DNA from: Schizochytrium sp. CCTCC M209059
Taxonomy: Eukaryota; Sar; Bigyra; Thraustochytrida; Thraustochytriidae
Assembly (NCBI GenBank): GCA_000818945.1
Contig: KN805417.1
Span: 62,001-126,000 of the forward strand
Direction: 5' to 3'
Length of the DNA: 64,000 nt
Shown here one piece after another: positions 29,801 to 37,600 of this stretch (positions within the stretch are counted from its first letter, which is position 1; each line of letters begins with the position of its first letter). The position numbers and the translations under genes are program-made. Below the pieces are notes generated by a model. That model saw only the letters and a program-made list of their open reading frames with translations. It searched no databases and had not been told where the DNA came from.

Positions 29801-29997
29801 CCGAATTCATTCCTACGACGAGTATGAATACGTTTGATGCCTCGGATGCCGGTGCGATGCGAAACCAAGAACAACTGCAGCAACTCGACTCCCAACAGCA
29901 GCAGCAGCAGCAGCAACAACAACAACAACTAATGATGATGATGATGATGGGGGGTCAAATGCATCCCGGGGGAAATCCTTCGCAAGGACACTGGTGA
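26827..29997 (+). CDS. SECISBP2: SECIS-binding protein 2-like (SECISBP2/SBP2), L7Ae RNA-binding domain
   Basis: 1056 residues. The region about 615-785 resembles the SECISBP2 RNA-binding core: RRRLVFGLREVMRGIRSRR, a strand ending CIVVAYNIE, the VVFALTKTRLGKALNKR segment and VSAVGIYSADGAFDDYKSM, the last two typical of L7Ae domains in SBP2. SBP2 binds SECIS hairpins in selenoprotein mRNAs and recruits EFSec-tRNA-Sec to recode UGA. The N-terminal half is basic then acidic, with an Asp-Ala repeat (about 458-515). A CxxC ... CxxC ... CxxC zinc-like patch follows the RNA-binding core (about 796-825). The C-terminus is Gln-rich then a Met run. Implies the organism makes selenoproteins. Confidence 0.85.
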   Translation: MGDRRRSGAESGGKMISSHDDDNDGGGWEVAGTRRQAQRSKGAAPRAPAAPGHKAQGRGRGRAAHKPRGKDDGKQRTRTQTQQREQTQRRNLARGGLGGSLKPARRKEDRERAAASASAQTRAYSGTARLLQHPHSRIDSTQNKLVPMASPSITAVPSVWGPNPSLPPQSVDGSIPEIQYPKDSTKEPPRPRDASQAAHQVKGSGKVAQKPQKSRPKPTPSADIGLGGYLTSALVKKKKKRQTAGRPTEHETTGQRQRKPPAKTTSTGSKMLRANPNALDSTVRSMVRSGKSRAPGTKKRKKLSTLKKQLLRDRALRWKLLCPGISPIPLQVHPAMYDYVRVHLVSHATLPSSSLTADATVAMRDDDGSEASSDPEGWVLMDARDAADSDDEANTSDSGDGETGSENNESDSGAEDDFVTTEVDQSHLSHEDDDLDSPIGDGIHSNDQTLQSGLHETDADADVDADVDADVDADNILDADADADADDDAVVDADSISNADADDDADAYVDEEGTGNTLDTSKSKELDGNDSGDKVNQEKKEEATGGNDGTLAAKFVAEFATADSWDAKRVSPMFFGCPLVPLSLVQSSKDSIVCTEQVVPAALPETSRRDRRNGLQTKLRPQALARSYVDQALSPALDEVVTRMLSRLMALQERLRLKDQVKSQMRRRLVFGLREVMRGIRSRRCVCIVVAYNIEQGRGEALKGIDHTVREMIDRCTPTEDEIEMGKDGIPVVFALTKTRLGKALNKRTQVSAVGIYSADGAFDDYKSMLRMRETLRSFWTSTVDAEREAGLIPLCDDCKNSLSPGRFECMACRRVRCQSCAASARARRTVCQANVPLHGVTKRVRKPAPSKKSKSKSLTSQTMEGSTTTGFVPGADANVQSIKMKKKRKGASHLTDEEPSVPEPCDIVQISRMVPANLADDAQRRSADAKKALAAGGTNRGGGRRTAGTAPSKPRSDTSTPSPKDVTTAASTLEPIAPGTSEPVKWNVDAPEFIPTTSMNTFDASDAGAMRNQEQLQQLDSQQQQQQQQQQQQLMMMMMMGGQMHPGGNPSQGHW

Positions 29998-30339
29998 AAA
30001 GACACAGATTCACCCACCAGCCAGCCAGGTGTTAAAATAATGTCCTTCTTCTCTTAGCACAAGACTTGCGTCTTGCGTTCCGCACACGTGCGCAATGTCA
30101 GGATGGTCTCTCCAATAATGCGTAGAACGGCAAGGAATGGACCCACGAAATATTATTGTAACAAATCAAAAGATAACGCAACGACGTCTTGTGTTCCTTC
30201 AGGCGCGAACGAACCCATGGGAGTATTCGTTCGGGCGAAAGTGGAAAAATTAGACGGGATGACAAGATACAAGAGAAAGCGGAAACAAGCAAAAGACCAA
30301 GGTGAGCGAAACAATGTGCATGCATAGCGGATAAGTTGT
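29998..30339. other. Convergent 3' intergenic region
   Basis: 342 bp between the SBP2-like stop (+) and the uL14 stop (-). No gene or prominent repeat seen. Confidence 0.45.
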
Positions 30340-30917
30340 TTAAACGATGGAGCCGGCGTTGCTTGCAATACGGGGCCAGAGGTCAGCGCACTCCTTGCCG
30401 ACGGGGCCAGTGATGGCGGAGCCCTTCATCTCACCCTTGGGGTTGACGATGACACCGGCGTTGTCCTCGAAGTAAATGTAGGTACCGTCCTTTCGGCGCC
30501 AAGCCTTGCGCTGGCGGACGACAATACCGGGCATCATCTTCTTGCGGAGCTCGGGCTTGCCCTTCTTCACGGAGCACAGGATCATGTCACCGACGCTGGC
30601 AGCCGGGAGACGATTCAGGCGGCCGCGGATGTTGGTGACGGCGACGACGTACTGTTGTTACATTTCAGGCAACGAGGTGACCATCGAGAGTTAGTTCAAG
30701 GTTCATTATCCGTGCTCGGACCGATCAAAGTCATGGTGAGGAAGCGCAGCCCAGCTGACAGGGGAGCGAGCATCTCTGATCTGTGTATGGAATATAAAGC
30801 ACTTACGAGGTTCTTGGCACCGGTGTTGTCGGCGCAGTTGAGGAGGGCCGCGGTGGGGAGACCGACGGTCATCCGGTACTTGGTGCCGGCGGCACCGGCG
30901 CGTCCACGGGTGGGCAT
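30340..30917 (-). CDS. RPL23: Large ribosomal subunit protein uL14 (RPL23), two exons
   Basis: Exon 1 is 30917-30807 (37 codons, ending CADNTGAKNL) and exon 2 is 30651-30340, joined at phase 0. The product is 140 residues, the same length as human RPL23. Diagnostic sequences include NCADNTGAKNL, IRGRLNRLPAA, KKGKPELRKK, YFEDNAGVIVN, KGEMKGSAITGPV and WPRIASNAGSIV. uL14 sits at the 60S subunit interface and binds 25S/28S rRNA. The 155-bp intron has GTAAGT donor and CAG acceptor. It shares an about 990-bp divergent promoter with eS10. Confidence 0.97.
30652..30806 (-). other. Intron in uL14 gene
   Basis: 155 bp, donor GTAAGTGC, acceptor AACAACAG. Boundaries are fixed by protein continuity: exon 1 ends AAC CTC and exon 2 begins TAC GTC GTC, giving the expected KNLYVV sequence. 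Confidence 0.93.
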
Positions 30918-31903
30918 CTTGCTGAAGAGGTGTGCTTGACCCTTTAGCTACTGTCTGCATCAACGAAAGCGTTCCGTCCTACGTCAGTCCCCTTCGTCCT
31001 CCTCCTTCTCTCCTCTCCTCTCCTCTCCTCTCTCGTCACCGCCTCCGCCACGGCAAGCCAGCCAGCCAGCTAGCTTTCGCCGTCGTCGTCGTCCTCCTCC
31101 TCGTGCTCGTCGCGGTCGCGGTAGCCGTCGTCGCGCGCCGCGCACGAGCGCACGAGCGTCCGATGCGCCTCCGCCGCGAGGCCGCGGGCGCCTCGGCCGC
31201 GCCGCGCATAGCACACTTGCCGCCGCGCATAACTCACTTGCCGCCGACGGCGCCTCACTTGCGGCGCGGGCCACAGTGGCGATTTCACCGGTGCAAGTGG
31301 ATAATACGCGGCCGCAAGTCGACTCCACCGTCGATAACCCACTTACGCCCGCTGGCCTCGCTGCCCCACGCTCCCTCTCCCCCCCTACCCCCTCCTGATT
31401 CTCCCGACGGCCTTTCCCTACCCTCCTTCCCATTTCTCCGGTGGCCCCTGCGCACCTTTCCCGCGCCCCCCAATTCGTTCCCTCCCGTTCTACCACCCGC
31501 TCCCGCCCCCTAAAAGCCCTAACCCTAGCCCCGCCGCGCGCCCTCGCCCATAGGGTTAGGGTACTAGTTTCGCCGGCGGCGGGCTCGGGCGCGCCGACTT
31601 GCGGCGCGCATAGCCGACTTGCGGGCCGCGTTTGCGGCAGTTGCGGCGGCGTTTGCGGCAGTGCGGGCGGCGGCGCAAGCGCGGCGAGGGCGGCGGCAAG
31701 TGGGTTATGCGCGGCGGCAAGTGGGCTATGCGCGGCGGCAAGTGCGCAAAGGCGGGGAAGGCGCGAAAGAGGGGCGAGGGGAGGGGAGAGGAAGGAGGCG
31801 AAAGGGAGAGAGAGAAAGAGGGGAGGAGAGAAGCGGCGGCGGGCGCGAGGAGCAGAACGGAGTCGAGAGCAGAAGACCCAGCGGCGTCGCAGAGCCCGGC
31901 AAG
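30918..31903. promoter_or_regulatory. Shared divergent promoter of uL14 and eS10 with repeated elements
   Basis: 986 bp between ATGs. Carries about ten copies, in both orientations, of an element close to GCGGCAAGTGNGYTATGCGC: 31204-31225, 31225-31246, 31249-31268, 31291-31314, 31331-31349, 31588-31604, 31605-31623, 31693-31712, 31714-31733 and 31735-31755. Midway lie telomere-like tracts, CCCTAAAAGCCCTAACCCTAG (about 31508-31528) and TAGGGTTAGGGTACTAG (about 31551-31567), in inverted orientation. A CTCTC run lies about 31012-31034. The density and symmetry suggest transcription-factor sites for ribosomal-protein expression. Confidence 0.6.
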
Positions 31904-32787
31904 ATGCTCGTCTCCAAGAAGGACCGCCTCGCGGTGTACTCGCACCTCTTCAAGGGTACGTGCACGGCCGTCGTCGCGTCCGACGCGCGCGAGGGCTGCG
32001 CGTCTGGCGCGCGCGACTCGCGGCATGGATGGATGAGCGCGGGGGAGGATGAGCGAGGCGTGCGGCTGCGAGGGGAGGAATGAATGAACGAAAGGCCACG
32101 GCGAAGGCCGCGAGCGGCCGGCCGCGCGGGCAGGCGAGGCGTGGCGTGCGGGAGAAGAGGGGGCGCTGGAGAGGGCGGGTTTCCACGGAAAGGACCTCGT
32201 CGCGAACGATATGAAAAAGAGGAGGAGAAGACTGACTTTTGAGAATGCGACCTTGACGACGACAATGACGATGCTACTTGCTGATCTTGTTGCTGCTCCT
32301 CTTCATCGCGAAATGTACACACGTGTACACAGAGGGTGTTGTTGTGGCCCAGAAGGACTTCGTCAAGCCCAAGCACGAGTCCATCGATGTTTCTAACCTC
32401 ATTGTCATCAAGATGATGACCTCGCTCAAGTCCCGCGGCTACGTGCGCGAGACCTTCAACTGGCAGTGGTACTACTGGTACCTCACCGAGGAGGGCATCG
32501 CCTACCTCAGGGAATTCCTCCACCTCCCCGAGGAGATCGTGCCGCAGACTCACAAGAAGCAGCAGGCCCAGGCTGCCCGCCCCGCCGGCCCTGGCGGCTT
32601 CGGCAGCGGCGATGCCCGTGGCGCCTTTGGCGGTGACAGGTACGGCGAGCGCGGCGGCTTCTCCAAGGACGGCGGTTCCGGCCGTGACTTCAACCCCCGC
32701 TTCCGCGATGGTGGCTTTGGCCGTGGCGGTGGCGGCTTCGGCGGCGACAACTACCGGAGGGAGGGTGGCTTTGGCCGTGGCCAGTAA
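31904..32787 (+). CDS. RPS10: Small ribosomal subunit protein eS10 (RPS10), two exons
   Basis: Exon 1 is 31904-31955 (MLVSKKDRLAVYSHLFK plus one base) and exon 2 is 32333-32787; the split codon gives E18. The product is 168 residues; human eS10 is 165. The plectin/S10 winged-helix domain is clear: VSNLIVIKMMTSLKSRGYV, QWYYWYLTEEGIAYLREFLHLP, EEIVPQTHKK. The tail (about 100-168) is Gly/Arg/Phe-rich (GGFG and RG repeats), more extended than in animals, typical of RNA-binding low-complexity tails. eS10 sits at the 40S beak/mRNA entry side. Divergently paired with uL14. Confidence 0.97.
31956..32332 (+). other. Intron in eS10 gene
   Basis: 377 bp, donor GTACGTGC after AAG G, acceptor ACACAG before AG GGT. 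Fixed by protein continuity: the joined codon GAG restores the LFKEGV sequence seen in other eS10 proteins. Several in-frame stops inside exclude retention. Confidence 0.93.
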
Positions 32788-32872
32788 AGCATAGGTATTA
32801 CCACATAACTACTCTTCTATCCTGGGAAAAATCTGAAACGAAAACATTGATCTTCTTGGCGTCTCGTCCCGT

Positions 32873-33850
32873 TCAGAAGCGATGCTCCTTGAACTGGACG
32901 TGTTTAGCTCGACTTTCGCTTTCCACCAGCGTCTCCAGGACCTGGTTGGAAAAGACAAATTGCCTGATTGCACAAATCAAGGCGAAAAACAGCGCAAACA
33001 GCGCAAGATATTGAATCCAGGCGAATTTGAGCACCTCTGCCAGATCAGGCGTGTATGTGAGCTCGTCGACCGGGACGTGCACGGTCAAGTTGAGAGCAAA
33101 GCCACCTGCTGTCGATTGGAAGGAGTCGGCGCCGCGCGAGACCTCCCACACCTTGTACTCATTCGCAAGCACCATGGTAAAGTTTCGCTTTGCGTAGCTT
33201 GCCATCATCGCCCCCACTGACGATGATCGCATGGAGGCCAGACCACGCCCGGCGTTAAAGCGCAACATCGGGTTCGCGTTCGCCCGTCGCACCGACAACG
33301 GCGCTCTCTGATGCAACCTCGCCTCGCCCTCCACCTGCAAGCCGCGCCCCGGTAATGGGCTGCTGTAATCCACGTACACGAGTCCATCCATGTCGAGCTC
33401 TGCTGAACCGAGCAAAGAATAATCAAAAGCTGCCAAGGCCTGCACGTGCATGACCTTTTCATCCGCGTCGAGTGGCATGTGCACAGCCAAAGTCCAGCGG
33501 TCCGCAAGACCGTCAAGATTGTCATCTTCTGGCCACGCTCGAATCAGGGGCGCGCGCAAATAAGGTTCGTACACGTCGCGCACGTCTTCGTTCGAGGCCC
33601 ACGCCCACGTCTGTGTTTCGCCGTCGCTTTCCGAGATCCCATGCAGCAACAAGAGCATGTCATACTTGAATTGCAGCTGCGGCTGCTCCCAGAGCGTGCC
33701 CTTTTTCAGCCAAAAGTTTCGTGAGGCGAACGCGACGTAAAAGGGTGCAAGAACGGCGCCTACGAGCGTCACCAGACTAAAACAGAACGAAAGCGAGCAC
33801 GCCGGCGCCGTGTATCGCCTCTGCACGGGCTCAGAAAACACCGTCACCAT
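32873..33850 (-). CDS. TMEM231: Transmembrane protein 231 (ciliary transition zone, MKS/B9 complex)
   Basis: 325 residues from ATG 33850 (human TMEM231 is 316). Begins MVTVFSEPVQRRYTA, matching the family start (LFSHPVERSYRA type). A first TM helix lies at about 19-41, followed by FWLKKGTLWEQP, a large extracytosolic region and a second TM helix at about 278-300, introduced by LKFAWIQYLALF and closed by RQFVFSNQVLETL as in TMEM231. The protein acts with B9-domain proteins and meckelin to form the diffusion barrier at the base of the cilium. Its presence indicates a flagellated stage. The open frame runs 61 codons further upstream, but ATG 33850 has a good context and fits homologue length. 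Confidence 0.92.
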   Translation of the reverse strand: MVTVFSEPVQRRYTAPACSLSFCFSLVTLVGAVLAPFYVAFASRNFWLKKGTLWEQPQLQFKYDMLLLLHGISESDGETQTWAWASNEDVRDVYEPYLRAPLIRAWPEDDNLDGLADRWTLAVHMPLDADEKVMHVQALAAFDYSLLGSAELDMDGLVYVDYSSPLPGRGLQVEGEARLHQRAPLSVRRANANPMLRFNAGRGLASMRSSSVGAMMASYAKRNFTMVLANEYKVWEVSRGADSFQSTAGGFALNLTVHVPVDELTYTPDLAEVLKFAWIQYLALFALFFALICAIRQFVFSNQVLETLVESESRAKHVQFKEHRF

Positions 33851-34650
33851 GGCAGATAGATTGCTTCCTGGACGGACGCAATGAAACAGAACTTGCCTTC
33901 TCTTTTCCTGAGGCTTGACCTTGCGAACGTCGCGCTCACGTCGCGCTCGCGTCGCGTGCAAGACGAGGCGTACCGCGCGCCCCTTTTCTATTGCGCGAAG
34001 TGCTGCGCTGCGGCCTGGGTCTGCGCGACGCAAGACAACAGCAACAGCAGAAAGAGAAAATGCTATTTTGGGACACTTTACCGTTGAACCAGTTTGGGAC
34101 TCGGACTCTCGGACTCGTACTCTTAGACAGTCAGACTCGGCTTATGCTATCGTCCCAAAGAGAACTATTCAAGTATCTGTGGCGGGCGCCACACTACGCA
34201 TGCGGACCTCGGACCTAGTAAACGCGGACTTTGAGCGGGCTCGAGGGCTCGAAAGGGGGGGGGGAGAGAAGAAAAGGTGACTTGCTTGACCTACTTTGGA
34301 TCACGAGCAAGAGCGAGCGAGCGAGCGAACTCGCTCGATACTGGGCCGTCACGGATTGGGACGTCAGCGCGTTCGTGTAAACTCTGCGGAGTGCCGTTGC
34401 CTGTCTGGCAGGCGACGCTAAGACTTGCGTAAAAACGCTCTCGGGCAGCAGACGCTGAGCACTCTGCTTCTACTTGCTCAGACGTCACTGGAAAGCCAAG
34501 AGCCAGTAAACAAAGCCAGAGTGTGAGAGATACTTGCGCTATCCACGCATGCTCGCGAGAAGTGAAAGTTGGCGAGGCAAAGACGAAAGTAAAATGAAAA
34601 GTGCCGCTACAGGTCAAGGCAGTCAGCGTTGTGACCGGCCGCGGAGTGCG
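33851..34650. promoter_or_regulatory. Divergent promoter, TMEM231 / Cys-repeat J protein
   Basis: 800 bp between the two chosen ATGs. Contains a GAGC run (about 34311-34330) and a poly-G tract (about 34255-34264). No coding region is supported apart from a possible N-terminal extension of the plus-strand gene from ATG 34549 or 34594. Confidence 0.45.
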
Positions 34651-37600
34651 ATGAGCACAATGCGAGCCATCGCGAGCTTGACCGTGGTGATGACCATCGC
34701 CTCCGTGACACTGCAGGAGACCCTTGCGCAAAGCCACGGGATACCGAATCCATGTGGAAATGCCCCATCCTTGGCAGCCTGGTCCGTGGCGCACCGGCGC
34801 CGACTTTGTGCGCAAGGACCTGACGCCAGCGCCGAGGCCGTAAGCTGTGCCAGCGCCTTGGCAGACGTCTTTGGTCAGGCCGAGCTTATCGAGCTCTGCG
34901 TAGACGCAACAAGTGCTCTTGATGTAGAACACTGCGTTCAATCAATGTCCAATGCTGCGTGGAACAAAAGGGACGTGATCCGACTCTGCGCAGGCGCCAG
35001 CTCTTCTGCCGTTGGGCAGTGCGCCAATCTCATGCGCGAAGACTCACGCTTCTCCAAATTCCAGGTGGCTAGTCTATGCGCCATGACATCACAAGGTGCA
35101 GGCGCATCAAGAGCCTCATGTGCCAGGAAAGCGCTCCGACTGGCTTCCTTTGATACCGACTACGCTGTTGAGCTCTGCCGGCTACCTGAACGAGCAGCTG
35201 CCGCCTGCGCCGAAGCGGCGAGCACTGGGAATCGTGCACTCGCCACTAAAGAGGTAGTCAGAGTTTGTCAGGGTGCAGACACTCTTGCTCCAGGGCAGTG
35301 CGCTTCAGCATGTGGCAACATTTCCCCGAGCCTTTGCGCAGACATTTGCAGAGGCGCCAAATCTTCCGAGCCGGGTCGCTGTGCGTGGAACGCAGTGAAG
35401 GCAAATCACGACGAAAGTACTACACTTCGCGCCTGTAGGGATGCAACATCTGACGCGCCCGTGGCGTGTCTCGCGCAAAATCAATGGCAGCAGCTGTCAA
35501 GCTCCTATACAATGCTCGACCGGGCTTCTTTGTGCGCTGGCGTGGACTCGAGCGAAGCCGCCGCCGGCCGTCTCAAGTGTGTGAAGCAGACCCCGCAGCA
35601 AGTCGAAGCAATGTCCCGACTTGCACTCTGCAATGGGACAACCTCGGAAACCTCGACTTCGCAGACAGGACCGAGCACCTGTATTCGCGACATGTTGCGC
35701 TCCAACGCACCAATATCGCTTTCAGACATGCTCCGCCTCTGTCAGGCAAATGGCTCGTGGTCGAGGGCAGAAGAGCATGGCGCTGCGCGCGCAAAGTGCA
35801 TGCGTTCATTTCGCCAGCGCAACCCACCTCTCGAGGCTGCGCTTGCACTCTGCCGCTCGCCCGAGCGAGCCAAGGGCATCTCTGGCGATTTGCAGCTGCG
35901 GTGTCTTGCCGATGCAGCAAAAGCTGACAGCACACTTTCGACAAACTTGCTTCTTGACCTCTGCACAGGTGCTCAGGACACGGGGCCAAGCTACTGTTTG
36001 CAGCGGGCCAACAAGTTGGGTTTTGTTCTCAACTCCGATGAGGCGACCACGTTCGTGTCCACGTGCGCAGAGGACTCGCTCGCCGGAATTTGCTGTGTGG
36101 AGGCGCTGCATCGAGCCATCTCGCGCCCAGAACTCGCGCAAGTGGCAAGTTTCGGTGCGCTGGCGTGTCAAAGTCCACCAGCAGCGCATTGCCACGGTCC
36201 CGCGGACTGTTTCGCCGATGCCGTCGCGAAAAAGCTTCACCCCTCATTTGCTGCGCAGCTCTGCGTTGCTGCAAAAGACTCTTACCCCGCGCAATGTGCC
36301 ACGCAGCTGCGAAAGGCCAATGTGGCGGGCAAATTCCACATTGCAGACGACCGCATTCTGGACATTTGCGCTCAAGAAAAAGCCCCAATGGACCTCGGAA
36401 TCGAACGACGAGACCCCGCGGCGTGTCTTGTGGCGGGCAGACCGCTTCTCAAAGCACGCGTTTTTGACCGCCCGCAAACGCGACTCGAGGAGCTCTGCGT
36501 TCGTGCAGCCTACGGACTCGACGCTGTTGACTGTGTGATGGCCCATAAGCAACTTGTAGGCGCTGCCAAAGCGGAAAGCGGCACGCTTCTCGACCTGTGT
36601 ACAAGTGTTCCAAATGGAACTCGGGCGATAACAGACTGCGTGGTCCAGGCACCCCTCGGGACGCCGTTCCGAGAGCGTCTCTGCCTGGGCAGTGAGATCC
36701 CCGCACCAGCCACATGTGCGACAGTCCTCAAGTCATCCACACGGCTCGACGATGAGCTCATTGTCCAGGCATGCCAGGCTGCCACAGATGATGGCGTCGC
36801 TGTTGCGCAATGCGTCCTTGACGGGATTGAAGCCAAGGTCAAACGCGTCACCAAGCGCGCCGTGATTCTGCTGTGCAAGCCGGGTGAATATAAGGATAGT
36901 TTTATCACAATGCCAGGAGCAGAACGAGCGCAACGGGCTGCGCAGTTGGCAGAAGTCTTGGGAGTAAAACCCTCAGAGATTGCGATGCTTGTGCGGGCCT
37001 CCGTGTCGCCAGAATGCGCTCACGCAACCTCGCAACGAGGATTCTCTCTCGCTGATATCGCTCGTATTTGCGGTGGTGAATCGCAAGACAATCCTACAGT
37101 GGCGTGCCTCCAGACGCTATCGCCGGCGTTCTCGACGACGCAGGCGTTGAGACTCTGTGCACGGTCCTCGTCTGAGCGCAATGCACGCATTGCTCGGTGC
37201 ATTCAGGCAGGGTCCAGTGGTGGACTGGACAATGCGGCCGCGATCACCACACTATGCGAGGAGGCTCCAAGCTTGGATCGCTCGCGAGACATTTCATCCT
37301 GCCTTCGCTTTGGTCTCGAGATCGGCGTCGCCCAGACCATTGCAGCGCGTCTTTGCGCGAACGCGACATCTGAAACCCCCATCCGATGCTTTGCCGAGTT
37401 GCAGCGCAACTCGGCCATCATTGATGAAGTTGCGGCTCTCTCACTCTGTAGTGTTGATCCCCAAGAGGCCCCTTCCTGTGTCGCCAATGTCTTTGCGAGC
37501 GCCCGAGATTTTGAGAAGCGACATTTAGCCAGCTTTTGCGCAACGCCGACAGCCAATGCGTCAGTCGCGTGCGTCCAGGCGGCCCCATTTACCTGGAGTT

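Noticed and set aside
34534..34650. Upstream extension of the Cys-repeat gene from a TTG
   Set aside because: Non-ATG start; a signal peptide begins cleanly at ATG 34651, though ATGs at 34549 and 34594 remain possible.
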